Numbered from the stretch's first letter, positions 1 to 9,162 are shown. The stretch is DNA of 64,000 bases from Nocardioides agri (GCF_013778305.1 NZ_JACEIC010000001.1:186001-250000), one strand, 5' to 3'. Numbers and translations are program-made. Notes: a model not told the origin generated them from the letters alone.

Positions 1-698
1 TCGAGCACGGCGGCGACCAGGTCCGGCACCGGGTGACCGAGCAGGTCGAGGTGCCGCAGCTCCAGGTCGCCGCAGACGGCCTGCACGTTCACGTCGAGCG
101 CGCCGTCGAGCCGTGCCGACTCGGCCGGGTCGACCACCCCGTCCGAGTCGCTCCAGATGCTGACCCAGTCCGCGTCCGCCGGGACGCCCGTGGCGTCGAG
201 CTCCTCCAGCAGGTCGCTGCCCGCGAGCAGTTGGGCGCACGCGTCCGTGCAGTCGGCCGGGTCGCTCACCTCGAGGGCCTCCAGCGTGGTGCCGTGGTGG
301 GGCGCGCCGATCGTCACGAGACGGCGTACGGCGTCGGCGCCGTCGCCCGTCGCCCACAGCCGGGCGACGATGCCGCCGGCGGAGAACCCCACGACGTCGA
401 CCTCCTCGGCACCGGTGCCCCGGACGGCCTCGTCGACGAGCGCTGCCTGCTCGCGGAGGTCGGCGGTGCCGCCCTGGTTGTCCACGGTCACGGTCGTCCG
501 GCCGTCGTCCTCCAGGGCGTTGGCGATCAGCGCCATGTCGGTCGGTGAGCCGCCGAGGCCCGGCACGAGCACCACCGGCGGCTGCGCCGCGGAGGTGTCC
601 TGCTCGGTGGGCGTGGGTTCGGTGGGTGCCGGGTCGTCGTCGCCGCACGCGGCGAGCACCCCGAGCAGGGTCACGACGACGAGGAGGCGCAGCGGCAT
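1..698 (-). CDS. Secreted lipoprotein, alpha/beta-hydrolase (lipase/acyltransferase-like), 3' end cut by the window
   Basis: The minus-strand frame is open from an ATG at 698 to the window edge, so the C-terminus is missing. The N-terminus is a short hydrophobic signal ending in VLAAC, a lipobox with the lipidated Cys near residue 18, followed by an acidic Pro/Thr-rich spacer. The body has the alpha/beta-hydrolase landmarks PVVLVPGLGG (oxyanion region), the nucleophile elbow GFSAGG and a GAPHHGT motif typical of secreted triacylglycerol lipases and LCAT-like acyltransferases. It starts 5 nt after the stop of the zinc-ribbon gene upstream, so the two are probably co-transcribed. The substrate is unknown. 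The catalytic His would lie near or beyond the window edge. Confidence 0.8.
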   Translation of the reverse strand, partial: MPLRLLVVVTLLGVLAACGDDDPAPTEPTPTEQDTSAAQPPVVLVPGLGGSPTDMALIANALEDDGRTTVTVDNQGGTADLREQAALVDEAVRGTGAEEVDVVGFSAGGIVARLWATGDGADAVRRLVTIGAPHHGTTLEALEVSDPADCTDACAQLLAGSDLLEELDATGVPADADWVSIWSDSDGVVDPAESARLDGALDVNVQAVCGDLELRHLDLLGHPVPDLVAAVL

Positions 699-703
699 GG
701 CGG

Positions 704-1633
704 TCACGCTCCCGCGACGAGCAGCAGGTCGCTGATCGCCGTGAAGTCCCGCGAGTCGGGGCCGGTGCCCGGCGCCGAGACGGTCACCAGGCGGAGCGTG
801 ATGGTGGTGGTCGTGGCGTCCACGTCGATCGACTGGACGCCGGTCGTGTCGCCCAGCGCCTGAGGCACGGTCGTGCCGTCGTCGAAGACCCACTCGACCT
901 GCTCGACGCGCCGGTTGCCGTGGTACCAGTCGCGCCCGGCCTCCTGCTTGGCATAACCGTTGATCAGGCCGACCGAGCGCAGCCGGGTCTCCTCGGCGAG
1001 CGTGATGGCGATCTCCGACCCGCTGCCGTCCCCGGCCATCCGCCAGGCCGTCTCCGGCACGCCGTCGAGCATGTTCTGGGCCTCGTAGTCGACCGGCGCA
1101 CCGGTCACGGTGCGGCCGGGCGCGGCGGTCGCCGGCACCGTCACGGCGGCGTCGGCCGTCACGCTGCCCTTCGGGATGTCGGGCGCCTGCGACGAGGACC
1201 CTGGGCTGCCCGGGCCGCTCGGCTCGCTGGTCGACTCGGCGTCGGGCCCCTCCGAAGGCCCCGGGTCGTCGCCGCTGGTCAGCAGCGCGATCCCGAGGAT
1301 CACCACCAGGGCCAGTGCGACGCCGATCGCGGCCCACATCCCCCAGGGCCGCGGCCGGCGGTGGCGGTTGGGCACGACGTTCTCATCGGCTGCCGGCGTG
1401 GGGTCCTCGTCCGCGAAGAGCGGGTAGCGGGCCGGCGGGGCGGGCGTCCAGGTCGGCGGCGGCGGGATGTCTGCGGGCGGTGCCACTCGCGGACGCTCCG
1501 CGGTGTCGCCGGGCCCGAGGTCGCCGAGGTCACCGAGGTCGCCGAGGTCGGTGGGGGAGCCGACCGCGTGGCCGCAGTTGGTGCAGTAGCGGCCGACGCC
1601 GAGCTCGTGGCCGCAGTTGACGCAATAGTTCAT
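704..1633 (-). CDS. Zinc-ribbon membrane protein with C-terminal NADase-type glycan-binding (discoidin-like) domain
   Basis: 309 aa. Residues 1-25 form a double CxxC zinc ribbon (YCVNCGHELG...YCTNCGHAVG). An acidic Pro-rich linker follows, then one membrane segment near residues 97-120 (WGMWAAIGVALALVVILGIA) and a Ser/Pro-rich spacer. The last ~140 residues match the pattern of the NADase-type glycan-binding domain (LDGVPETAWR, LINGYAK, NRRVEQVEWVFDDGT, FTAISDLLL). The likely topology is a cytoplasmic ribbon and an extracellular sugar-binding domain, which is an inference. The ATG at 1633 lies 8 nt after a TAACCT box, suggesting a near-leaderless message. The lipoprotein gene follows after 5 nt. 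The function is unknown beyond probable surface binding. Confidence 0.8.
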   Translation of the reverse strand: MNYCVNCGHELGVGRYCTNCGHAVGSPTDLGDLGDLGDLGPGDTAERPRVAPPADIPPPPTWTPAPPARYPLFADEDPTPAADENVVPNRHRRPRPWGMWAAIGVALALVVILGIALLTSGDDPGPSEGPDAESTSEPSGPGSPGSSSQAPDIPKGSVTADAAVTVPATAAPGRTVTGAPVDYEAQNMLDGVPETAWRMAGDGSGSEIAITLAEETRLRSVGLINGYAKQEAGRDWYHGNRRVEQVEWVFDDGTTVPQALGDTTGVQSIDVDATTTTITLRLVTVSAPGTGPDSRDFTAISDLLLVAGA

Positions 1634-1644
1634 CGGGCGTCAGG

Positions 1645-2688
1645 TTAGACGACCGGCGCGAGGGCCGGCTCCTTGCCGACGAGCGCCGGGAGCCGGCGCA
1701 CGGCCTGGGCGAGCTCGCGCAGGTCGGCCCCCTCCAGCGCCTGCGGTCCGTCGCAGAGCGCCACCTCGGGCTGCGGGTGCACGTCGACGATGACGCCGTC
1801 GGCCCCCACCGCGATCGCGGCCCGGGACAGCGGCAGCACCAGGTCGCGACGGCCCGCCGCGTGCGAGGGGTCGACGATCACCGGCAGGTGGCTGGCGGCC
1901 TGCACGACCGGCACTGCCGAGATGTCGAGGGTGTTGCGGGTCGCCGGCTCGAAGGTCCGGATGCCGCGCTCGCAGAGCACGACGTCGAGGTTGCCGCGCT
2001 GGGCGATGTACTCGGCCGCCATCAGCCACTCCTCGATGGTCGCGGTCATGCCGCGCTTGAGCAGCACGGGCTTGCCGGACTCGCCGGCCGCCTGCAGCAG
2101 CCCGAAGTTCGCCATGTTGCGGGTGCCGATCTGCAGCATGTCGGCGTACTCCGCGACCACCGGCACGTCGCGCGCGTCCACGACCTCGGTCACGATGGGC
2201 AGCCCGGTCGCGACCCGCACGTCGGCGAGGATCTCGAGGCCCTTCACGCCCAGGCCCTGGAACGCGTACGGCGAGGTGCGCGGCTTGAACGCACCGCCCC
2301 GCAGGATCGCGGCCCCTGCCGAGCGCGCCATCTGCGCCGCCTCCAGCGTCTGCTGGGCGGACTCGACCGCGCACGGACCGGCGATGAACGTCAGCGTCTC
2401 CGGCCCGATCGGCACCTGCCGGCCCGGCTCGCCGATCCACACCGTCGACCGGTCCGGGCGGTGCTGGCGGCTCACGAGCTTGTAGGGGTCGGAGATCCGG
2501 TGCACGTCGGCGACGCCGCGCAGCGTGCGCAGGTTCAGGTGGTGGAAGGAGTCGATGTCGCCGACCAGGCCGATGATCGTGCGCTCCAGGCCCTTGGAGA
2601 CGAACGCCTCACCGCCGACGCCCTCCACCTTCTCGACGACGCGCGCGACGTCCTCGTCGGTGGCATCGGGGGACATGACGACGACCAT
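1645..2688 (-). CDS. aroF: 3-deoxy-7-phosphoheptulonate (DAHP) synthase, Bacillus-type AroF with N-terminal FL domain
   Basis: 347 aa. Condenses phosphoenolpyruvate and erythrose 4-phosphate in the first step of the shikimate pathway. Residues 1-70 form the ferredoxin-like regulatory domain. The TIM barrel carries the family motifs GPCAVES, RGGAFKPRTSPYAFQG, KRG and DPSHAAGRRD, whose Lys, His and Asp are catalytic or metal-binding. An in-frame start 30 codons further upstream exists, but the ATG at 2688 follows GAAGGAG at good spacing and begins where family members begin (MVVVMSPDA), so it is preferred. This is the type I beta enzyme. The M. tuberculosis counterpart in the comparable neighbourhood (Rv2178c) is the unrelated class II type. 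Confidence 0.93.
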   Translation of the reverse strand: MVVVMSPDATDEDVARVVEKVEGVGGEAFVSKGLERTIIGLVGDIDSFHHLNLRTLRGVADVHRISDPYKLVSRQHRPDRSTVWIGEPGRQVPIGPETLTFIAGPCAVESAQQTLEAAQMARSAGAAILRGGAFKPRTSPYAFQGLGVKGLEILADVRVATGLPIVTEVVDARDVPVVAEYADMLQIGTRNMANFGLLQAAGESGKPVLLKRGMTATIEEWLMAAEYIAQRGNLDVVLCERGIRTFEPATRNTLDISAVPVVQAASHLPVIVDPSHAAGRRDLVLPLSRAAIAVGADGVIVDVHPQPEVALCDGPQALEGADLRELAQAVRRLPALVGKEPALAPVV

Positions 2689-2793
2689 GGCTGCTCCTTC
2701 GCGAGGCAGGCCACGTCGTCGGGGCCACTGCTGGGAGCGTAGGGGAGCGCGAGTCGGTGCCCGCCCCGCGCCCGGCATCCGGGACTCGTCGCC

Positions 2794-3694
2794 TCAGACG
2801 GCGATGTGCGGGACCTCGGCCTCGAGCTTGCGCCCGGGCGCGAGCTCGACGAGCAGCATCGCGGTGAGCACGAGCGCGCCACCGACGAGCATCCGCCCGG
2901 TCACGGACTCGCCGCCGAGCAGCACCGCGAAGAACGCCGCGAACACCGGCTCCATGCTCATCACGATCGCCGTGCGCGTCGCGGAGAGGTGGGCCTGCGC
3001 CCAGGTCTGGCCGAGCAGTGCCAGTGCGGCCGGGAACACCGCCATGTAGACGACGGACAGCCAGTCGCGGCCGTCGTCGGGCAGCACGATGCCGCCGGGG
3101 GCGCTGGCGACCAGGCAGATCACCGCGACCATCACGACCTGCAGGATCGACATGCCGAGCGCGTCCCGGGCGTTCGACCAGGCGCTGAGCCCGACGATGT
3201 GCAGGGCGTAGATCATCGCGGCGACGAACGTCAGCGCCTCGCCGTACCCGATCGAGAGGCCGTCGAGGGTGAGCACGGCGAGGCCGCCGAAGGCGAGCGC
3301 GACGGCGGCCCAGGTCATGCCGGTGATCCGGTTGTGCAGCAGCACGGCGGCGAAGAGCGGGGTGGCCACGACGTACATGCCGGTGATGAAGCCCCACGCT
3401 CGCCGGGGTGTGCGCGAGCCCCGCGGTCTGCAGGATCTGCGCGACGCCGTAGAGGCAGCCGAGCACGGCCGCCTGGCGGCGGGTCGCGGGGCAGAGCCGC
3501 AGGACCGCGCGGGGTGCGACGACCAGCAGCAGCACCGCGGCGATCGAGAACCGCACGGCCAGGAAGTCGACGGCCGGCACCCGGTCGAGCAGGTCGTGGA
3601 TCAGGAAGAACGTGCTGCCCCAGCACGCGGTGATGCCGAGCAGGACCGCGGTGGCGAGCAGCGACGTACGACGCTCATCCACGGGCGTCACCAT
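2794..3694 (-). pseudogene. DMT-superfamily EamA transporter, broken by a frameshift
   Basis: A ten-helix EamA (DMT) permease split across two frames. The 5' part begins at the ATG at 3694 (MVTPVDERRTSLLATAVLLG) and runs through the first EamA half to LAHTPASVG. The 3' part continues in another frame as GFITGMYVVATPLFAAVLL to a stop at 2794. Joined at about 3392-3397, the two give a normal ~300-residue protein, since EamA proteins usually read ...SVxGFITG... at this point. The break is in a run of four G, where two bases appear to be missing (or one extra). It is either a recent natural inactivation or a sequencing error. The start overlaps the 3' end of the nfo gene by 20 nt. Confidence 0.8.
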
Positions 3695-4541
3695 CGCGCA
3701 GCCGCTTCAGCAGCGGGATGTCGCGCGTGTCGGCGTCCCGCGAGTCGGGCGTCTCGAGGATGAACGGCACCCCGTCGGTCGCCGGGTGCGCGAAGAGCTC
3801 CGCGAACGCCGCCTCGCCGATGTGGCCCTCGCCGATGCGCTGGTGGCGGTCCTTGAACGCGCCGCGCACGTCCATCGAGTCGTTGGCGTGGATCAGCCGG
3901 AGCCGGCCGGGCCCGCCGATCTCGACGATCCGGTCGACGGTCGCGGTCGCGCCGCCGGGCTCGTCGAGCGGGGCGCCGGCCGCGAAGACGTGGCAGGTGT
4001 CGAGGCAGATGCCCGCCTTCGGGTGGTGGTCGAGCGCCTCGAGGTACGGCGCCAGGTCCTCGACGCCGGCGCACAGGGAGCGCCCCTGACCGGCGGTCGG
4101 CTCGAGCAGGAGCCACGGCGCGGCGTCGTCCGCGATCGTGTCGAGCACCGGCAGCAGCGCCTCGCGGACCTGCCTCATCGCCTGGGTGTCGTCGGCGTCC
4201 CCGACGTAGGAGCCGGTGTGCACGACGACGCCCTCGGCGCCGATCTGGGCGGCCCGCTTGAGGTTGTGCGCGACCGACGCCACCGAGTTGGCGTACGTCG
4301 CGGGCGTGGGGCTGCCGAGGTTGACGAGGTAGGGCGCGTGGATGAACGTGCGGGTGCCGCGCTCGGCCATCAGGTCGCGGAACCGGGCGTCCTCGGCCGG
4401 CCTCCCCTCGGTGAGCGCCCACCCGCGTGGGTTGCCGACGAAGACCTGGAAGGTCTCGCAGCCCAGCAGGTCCGCCTGCGCGACCGCGCCGTCGACGAGA
4501 CCCCTGCCGACCAGGACGTGGGTTCCGATCGGGTTGCGCAC
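3675..4541 (-). CDS. nfo: Deoxyribonuclease IV (AP endonuclease, Nfo family)
   Basis: 288 aa, the usual length for endonuclease IV. Cleaves 5' of abasic sites in base-excision repair using three Zn ions. Visible family motifs are IHAPYLVNL, VVHTGSYVG, LLEPTAGQG, GICLDTCHVFAAG, IHANDS, KDRHQRIGEGHIG and a C-terminal ILETPD. These supply the His, Glu and Asp metal ligands. The GTG start at 4541 lies 6 nt after a TAGGGT -10 box (4548-4553), so the mRNA is probably leaderless. It is followed, with overlap, by the frameshifted EamA gene. Confidence 0.95.
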   Translation of the reverse strand: MRNPIGTHVLVGRGLVDGAVAQADLLGCETFQVFVGNPRGWALTEGRPAEDARFRDLMAERGTRTFIHAPYLVNLGSPTPATYANSVASVAHNLKRAAQIGAEGVVVHTGSYVGDADDTQAMRQVREALLPVLDTIADDAAPWLLLEPTAGQGRSLCAGVEDLAPYLEALDHHPKAGICLDTCHVFAAGAPLDEPGGATATVDRIVEIGGPGRLRLIHANDSMDVRGAFKDRHQRIGEGHIGEAAFAELFAHPATDGVPFILETPDSRDADTRDIPLLKRLRDGDARG

Positions 4542-4567
4542 CGCGCAACCCTAGACCGCGACCCCGG

Positions 4568-6595
4568 TCAGATCAGGCTCAGGGTGATCGTCGCGCCGAC
4601 CGGAGCCATCGAGCCACCTTCGGGGTCCTGGGAGAACACGAAGCCCAGGCCCAGCGACCCGGCGGCCGACTCGGTCACGACGTGGAAGCCGAGGTCCTCG
4701 AGCGTCTCGGTGGCGGCGTCGACGCCCTGACCGCGCACCGACGGCACCTCGATCAGCTCCGGGCCCTTGGAGACCACGAAGGACACCTCGTCGCCGCGGT
4801 GCACGGTGGTGCCGCCGGGCGGGTTCATCGAGATGATGTCGCCCTCGGCGACGTCGTCGCTGAACTCCTCCTTGGCGACCTTGCCGGTCAGGCCCTTGGA
4901 GTCCAGCCACTGCATCGCGTCGTCGACGTCCTTGCCGACCCAGTCCTTGAGCTCGACCGGCCTCGGGCCCTTGCTGACGGCCAGGTCGACCGGGGTGTCC
5001 GGCTTGAGCGTCGTGCCGGCCTTGGGCGTGCTGGAGATGACCTGGCCGAACGGCACGGTGTCGGACCACTTCTCGGTGGTGCCGCCGTAGGCGAGGTGGG
5101 TCGCCTCCAGTGCGTCGCGGGCCTCCTCCTCGGTCATCGTGGCGAGCTTGGGCACGTCGTAGCGCTCCTTGCCCAGCGACATCGTGATCTCGACGGTGCC
5201 GCCGTCGATCACCCGCGAGCCCGGCTCCGGGTCGCTCGCGACGACCCGCCCCGCGGGGACGGTCTCGGAGTACGCCGGGTCGCCGACCTCGGCCTCGAGC
5301 CCGGCCGCCGCGAGCGCCTTCACCGCCGCCTGCTCGGTCTTGCCGAGCACGCCGGGCGTCGTGGTGTAGCGCCCGTCGAGGAACCACCACGCCGCGGCTC
5401 CGCCGCCGACGACGAGCAGCAGCGTGGCCAGCAGCAGTACGAGTCCCTTGCGGGAGCGGCGCCCCCGCGGTCCGTCGGCCGGAGGCTCGCTCGGCGGAGG
5501 TCCGGCCGGCGGGCGGGCCACGGTGCGGAGGAGCGTGGTCGGCTCGGCGGCCGCGGCCGCGGGGACCGCCATCGTGGCCAGCGCGCCCCGGTCGAACGGC
5601 TCCGGCGCGGTGTCGTCGGCCGAGGGTGCCTCGGCGGCCTCGCTGCGCAGCCTCGTCGGCAGCAGGTCGGCGGTGAGCTCGGGGTCGTCCACCACGCCCT
5701 CGGCCAGCGCGTGGCTGACCCGGTGCACCTGGTGCAGCAGCACCGCGGCGTCGGCCGGCCGGAGCTCGCGGTCGCGAGCGGTCGCGCGGGCGACCAGCGC
5801 GTCGACGTACGCCGGGAGCCCCGGCACCAGCGTCGACGGGGCCGGGACGTCGGTGTGGACGTGCTGGTAGGCGACCTGGATCGGGCTCTCGCCCTCGTGC
5901 GGCTTGGTGCCGGTCAGCAGCTCGAAGAGCACGACGCCCGCGGCGTAGACGTCGGCGCGCGCGTCGGCGCGGCCGCTCACCACGAGCTCGGGCGCGAGGT
6001 AGGAGACCGTGCCGATCAGCACGCCGCCGGTCGCGGTGTGGTGGGTGTCGGCGCTGACGGCCTTGGCCAGCCCGAAGTCGGCGACCTTGACCCGGCCGTC
6101 GTCGGCGATCAGGACGTTCTCGGGCTTGACGTCGCGGTGGATCAGGCCGGACCGATGAGCGGCGGCGAGCGCGGACAGCACCGGCTCGAGCAGCGCGAGC
6201 GCCCGGGCCGGCTGCATCGGGCTCTCCTTGCGGATCACGTCGCGCAGGGTGTGTCCGGAGATCAGCTCCATGGCGAGGAAGACGGTGCCGTCGTCGTCGC
6301 CCTGGTCGTAGACCGCGACGACGTTGGGGTGCGAGAGGCGCGCGGCGGAGCGGGCCTCGCGCACGAACCGCTCGGCGAACTCGTTGTCGTCGCCGAGGCC
6401 GGGGTGCATCACCTTGACCGCCACCGTGCGGTCGAGACGGAGGTCGGTGGCCTCGTAGACACCGGCCATCCCGCCGCGCGCGATGCGGACGCCGATCTCG
6501 TAGCGACGGTCGAGCACCCGACCGGTCAAGGGGTCGCTGACGCCGTCGGCGCCGCCCTTGCGGGCAGGCCGATCGTCGCGCCGTTCTGGCTGCAC
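4568..6595 (-). CDS. pknL: Membrane Ser/Thr protein kinase with four PASTA domains (PknL-type)
   Basis: 675 aa. The N-terminal kinase domain (about residues 25-290) has the Gly-rich loop RGGMAGVYEA, the Lys of VAVKVM, the catalytic loop HRDVKPEN, DFG, and the activation segment TATGGVLIGTVSYLAPE with Thr phosphosites. A charged linker leads to one membrane helix near 388-410, then four extracellular PASTA repeats, which in related kinases sense peptidoglycan fragments or lipid II. The GTG start at 6595 follows AGGAGGG at 6-7 nt. A second in-frame GTG 18 codons later lacks that site. It is divergent from an Rv2175c-like gene, as in M. tuberculosis where Rv2175c is a PknL substrate. That supports the pknL assignment over pknB. 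Confidence 0.93.
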   Translation of the reverse strand: MQPERRDDRPARKGGADGVSDPLTGRVLDRRYEIGVRIARGGMAGVYEATDLRLDRTVAVKVMHPGLGDDNEFAERFVREARSAARLSHPNVVAVYDQGDDDGTVFLAMELISGHTLRDVIRKESPMQPARALALLEPVLSALAAAHRSGLIHRDVKPENVLIADDGRVKVADFGLAKAVSADTHHTATGGVLIGTVSYLAPELVVSGRADARADVYAAGVVLFELLTGTKPHEGESPIQVAYQHVHTDVPAPSTLVPGLPAYVDALVARATARDRELRPADAAVLLHQVHRVSHALAEGVVDDPELTADLLPTRLRSEAAEAPSADDTAPEPFDRGALATMAVPAAAAAEPTTLLRTVARPPAGPPPSEPPADGPRGRRSRKGLVLLLATLLLVVGGGAAAWWFLDGRYTTTPGVLGKTEQAAVKALAAAGLEAEVGDPAYSETVPAGRVVASDPEPGSRVIDGGTVEITMSLGKERYDVPKLATMTEEEARDALEATHLAYGGTTEKWSDTVPFGQVISSTPKAGTTLKPDTPVDLAVSKGPRPVELKDWVGKDVDDAMQWLDSKGLTGKVAKEEFSDDVAEGDIISMNPPGGTTVHRGDEVSFVVSKGPELIEVPSVRGQGVDAATETLEDLGFHVVTESAAGSLGLGFVFSQDPEGGSMAPVGATITLSLI

Positions 6596-6746
6596 AGCGA
6601 CCCTCCTGTGCCGGACGGGGAAGGATCCGGTGGCTCAATCGTACGGACGGCCCTCGCTCGGGGCCGGTTGGCGGGGGCGGCGGCGTGGCGCGGATCTCCC
6701 CAGCGGCCGTTGCGGCGCCCCGGCTCCGCGGTGCCAGACTGGGCGC

Positions 6747-7121
6747 ATGGAACAGCCCCGCCTCGCCGACGCCGACCTCGCCGCCCTCGTCCCGGCCTGG
6801 CTCGACTGGGCGGCCGCCGCCGAGCAGCTCGGCGTGACGGTCGCCAAGGTCCGCACGATGATCCGCGAGCACGAGCTCGCCGCCGCCGTGCCCGCGCCGC
6901 GCGCCGGCCAGCAGGTGCCGGCCGACTTCATCCAGGACGGGCTGCCGGTCAAGGGGCTGTCCGGGTTGCTCACCATGCTGCACGACAACGGCTTCGACGA
7001 CCGCGAGTGCATCGCCTGGATCTTCACCGACGACGACCTCCCTGGCCGTCCCATCGACGCGCTCCGCGAGAACCGCGGGACCGAGGTCAAGCGGCGCGCA
7101 CAGGTGCTCGCCAACTTCTGA
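6747..7121 (+). CDS. Rv2175c-family winged-helix DNA-binding protein (predicted kinase substrate)
   Basis: 124 aa. The N-terminal half (LVPAWLDWAAAAEQLGVTVAKVRTMI) forms the helix-turn-helix characteristic of the Rv2175c family. The C-terminal half (VPADFIQDG, GLSGLLTMLHDNGF, WIFTDDDLPGRPIDAL) is the conserved Rv2175c C-terminal domain. In M. tuberculosis the protein is phosphorylated by PknL, which inhibits DNA binding. Here the gene is likewise divergent from the kinase, with about 150 bp between the starts. A CAGACT box 6 nt before the ATG suggests a leaderless transcript. The regulon is unknown. Confidence 0.88.
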   Translation: MEQPRLADADLAALVPAWLDWAAAAEQLGVTVAKVRTMIREHELAAAVPAPRAGQQVPADFIQDGLPVKGLSGLLTMLHDNGFDDRECIAWIFTDDDLPGRPIDALRENRGTEVKRRAQVLANF

Positions 7122-7128
7122 CGCCGGC

Positions 7129-8205
7129 TCAGACGACCCGCTGGGTCGCGGCGTCGGCGAGACCGTGCAGCACCCCGCGGGCGTGGTCGTCGATGTCGGC
7201 TCCGGCCAGGGCCTCGAGCGCCCGGGACACGAGCGCGTCGATGACCTCCTCGACCTGCGCGTGGGCGCCGGAGCGGTCGATGATCTCGCGCAGGTCGGCG
7301 ACGTCAGTGGGGGAGAGCGGGGTGCCCAGCGCGGCGTCGAGCCGGGTGGCCTCGGCAGCGTCGGCCGCGTCCAGGGCGAGCGCGACCAGCACCGTGCGCT
7401 TGCCCTCGACCAGGTCGTCCCCGGCGGGCTTGCCGGTGGTGGCCGGGTCCCCGAAGACGCCCAGCAGGTCGTCGCGCAGCTGGAAGGCCTCACCGAGGGG
7501 GAGGCCGAACCCGGAGAGCTGGTGCAGGGTCTGCGCCGACGCGCCGGCGAGCGCGGCGCCGATGTGCAGGGGCCGCTCGATGGAGTACTTCGCCGACTTG
7601 TAGCGCAGCACGGTCATCGCCGCGTCCACGTCCGCGCGGCCGCGGGCCTGCACCGACACGTCGAGGAACTGGCCGGCGATCACCTCCGAGCGGCACCGGT
7701 CGAAGACATCCAGTGCGGGCAGCACCCGCTCGATCGGCAGGCCGCAGCGGCGCAGCAGCTCGTCGGCCCAGCTGAGGAGCAGGTCGCCGAGCAGGATGGC
7801 CGCGGCGGCGCCGTACTGCTCCGCGTCACCGCGCCAGCCGTCGGCGCGGTGCTCGTCGGCGAACCCGCGGTGGGTCGCCGGCCGGCCCCGCCGGGTGTCG
7901 GACGCGTCCATCAGGTCGTCGTGCACGAGGGCGCTGGCGTGCAGCAGCTCGAGCGAGGCGCACGCGCGGACCAGGGCGTCCTCGTCGGCCGGCACCGGCT
8001 CGACGGCCCGGTGCCCCCAGTAGCAGAAGGCGGCGCGGAAGCGCTTGCCGCCGGCCACCGAGGCTCGCGCCTCCCGCACGAGCCGCTCGGCGTCCGGGCC
8101 CAGCACGGCGAGCCGCGCGGCCTGCTCGTCGATGAAGTCGTCGAGGGCCGCCTGCACCCGGCCGCGGAACGCGGCGCCGTCCCACCCGTTCCCGCTGTCC
8201 GCCAC
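7129..8205 (-). CDS. Polyprenyl (geranylgeranyl-type) diphosphate synthase
   Basis: 358 aa trans-prenyltransferase. The first aspartate-rich motif is HDDLMD in a DDLMDASDTRRGRP context, and the second is RDDLLGVFGD. GKRT(V)L-type and YKSAKYSIERPL motifs are also present. Small residues (Ala, Ser) four and five positions before the first DDxxD fit C20 or longer products rather than farnesyl diphosphate; this is an inference from the known chain-length rule. The GTG start at 8205 has only a weak ribosome site. It is convergent with the Rv2175c-like gene, 7 nt from its stop, and divergent from metF. The neighbouring CrtI-like gene suggests carotenoid or other isoprenoid use. Confidence 0.9.
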   Translation of the reverse strand: MADSGNGWDGAAFRGRVQAALDDFIDEQAARLAVLGPDAERLVREARASVAGGKRFRAAFCYWGHRAVEPVPADEDALVRACASLELLHASALVHDDLMDASDTRRGRPATHRGFADEHRADGWRGDAEQYGAAAAILLGDLLLSWADELLRRCGLPIERVLPALDVFDRCRSEVIAGQFLDVSVQARGRADVDAAMTVLRYKSAKYSIERPLHIGAALAGASAQTLHQLSGFGLPLGEAFQLRDDLLGVFGDPATTGKPAGDDLVEGKRTVLVALALDAADAAEATRLDAALGTPLSPTDVADLREIIDRSGAHAQVEEVIDALVSRALEALAGADIDDHARGVLHGLADAATQRVV

Positions 8206-8270
8206 GACAGGGAGACTAGCCAGTGGTCAGGAAGCGCGACCCGACGGGCCCGGTCCATACACTGCTCCGC

Positions 8271-9161
8271 ATGGTGGACTCTCAGGCGCGCAGGATCGGC
8301 GACCTCGTCCGGTCCGGCGAGCGGTCGTTCTCGTTCGAGTTCTTCCCGCCCCGCGACGCGGCCGGCGAGGAGCAGCTGTGGCAGGCGATCCGCGAGCTCG
8401 AGCCCTACCGGCCGACGTTCGTCTCGGTGACGTACGGCGCCGGCGGCTCGACCCGCGACACGACCGTCCGGGTGACCGGCCGGATCTCCCGCGAGACCTC
8501 GATGACCGCGATGGCCCACCTGACCTGCGTCGGCCACACCCAGGCCGAGCTCGACGGCGTCCTCGACGCCTACGCCGAGGCCGGCATCGCCAACGTCATG
8601 GTGCTGCGCGGTGACCCGAAGGAGGGTCCGCGGGCCGAGTGGACGCCGACCGAGGGCGGCTTCACCTATGCGGAGGAGCTGGTCACGCGGGCCCGCCAGC
8701 GGGGCGGGTTCAGCATCGGCGTGGCGGCGTTCCCCGAGGGCCACCCGTCGGCGGAGTCGCTCGACCACGACGCCGACGTGCTGGTGGCCAAGGCTCGCGC
8801 CGGCGCCGAGTTCGCGGTCACCCAGATGTTCTTCCGGGCCGAGGACTACTTCGGGCTCGTCGAGCGGGTCCGCGCCCGCGGCTGCGACCTGCCGATCCTC
8901 CCGGGCATCATGCCGATCCTGAACCTCGCCAACATCCGCCGCCAGGGCGAGCTGATCGGCACCGACGTGCCCGCCTCCGTGGTCGACCGGATCCTGGCCC
9001 ACGACGGCGACGCGGTCGCGATGCGCGCCGCCGGCATCGACCTCGCCGCCGAGCTGTGCGAGGAGCTCCTCGAGGGCGGCGCGCCCGGCCTGCACTTCTA
9101 CACGCTCAACCGCTCCAAGGCGACCCGCGAGATCTTTGCCCGCCTGAACATCGCGGCCTGA
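8271..9161 (+). CDS. metF: Methylenetetrahydrofolate reductase
   Basis: 296 aa. Reduces 5,10-methylene-THF to 5-methyl-THF for methionine synthesis, with FAD bound in a TIM barrel. Diagnostic segments are FSFEFFPPRDAAGEEQLW near the N-terminus, FVSVTYGAGGSTRD, MAHLTCVGHT, NVMVLRGDP, AVTQMFFRAEDYF, PGIMPI and a C-terminal LHFYTLNRS. The ATG at 8271 is 7 nt after TACACT (8258-8263), so a leaderless mRNA is likely. An upstream in-frame GTG at 8223 lacks support. The stop lies 1 nt from the stop of the convergent desaturase gene, so the two transcripts must overlap unless they terminate inside the coding regions. Confidence 0.95.
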   Translation: MVDSQARRIGDLVRSGERSFSFEFFPPRDAAGEEQLWQAIRELEPYRPTFVSVTYGAGGSTRDTTVRVTGRISRETSMTAMAHLTCVGHTQAELDGVLDAYAEAGIANVMVLRGDPKEGPRAEWTPTEGGFTYAEELVTRARQRGGFSIGVAAFPEGHPSAESLDHDADVLVAKARAGAEFAVTQMFFRAEDYFGLVERVRARGCDLPILPGIMPILNLANIRRQGELIGTDVPASVVDRILAHDGDAVAMRAAGIDLAAELCEELLEGGAPGLHFYTLNRSKATREIFARLNIAA

Positions 9162-9162
9162 C

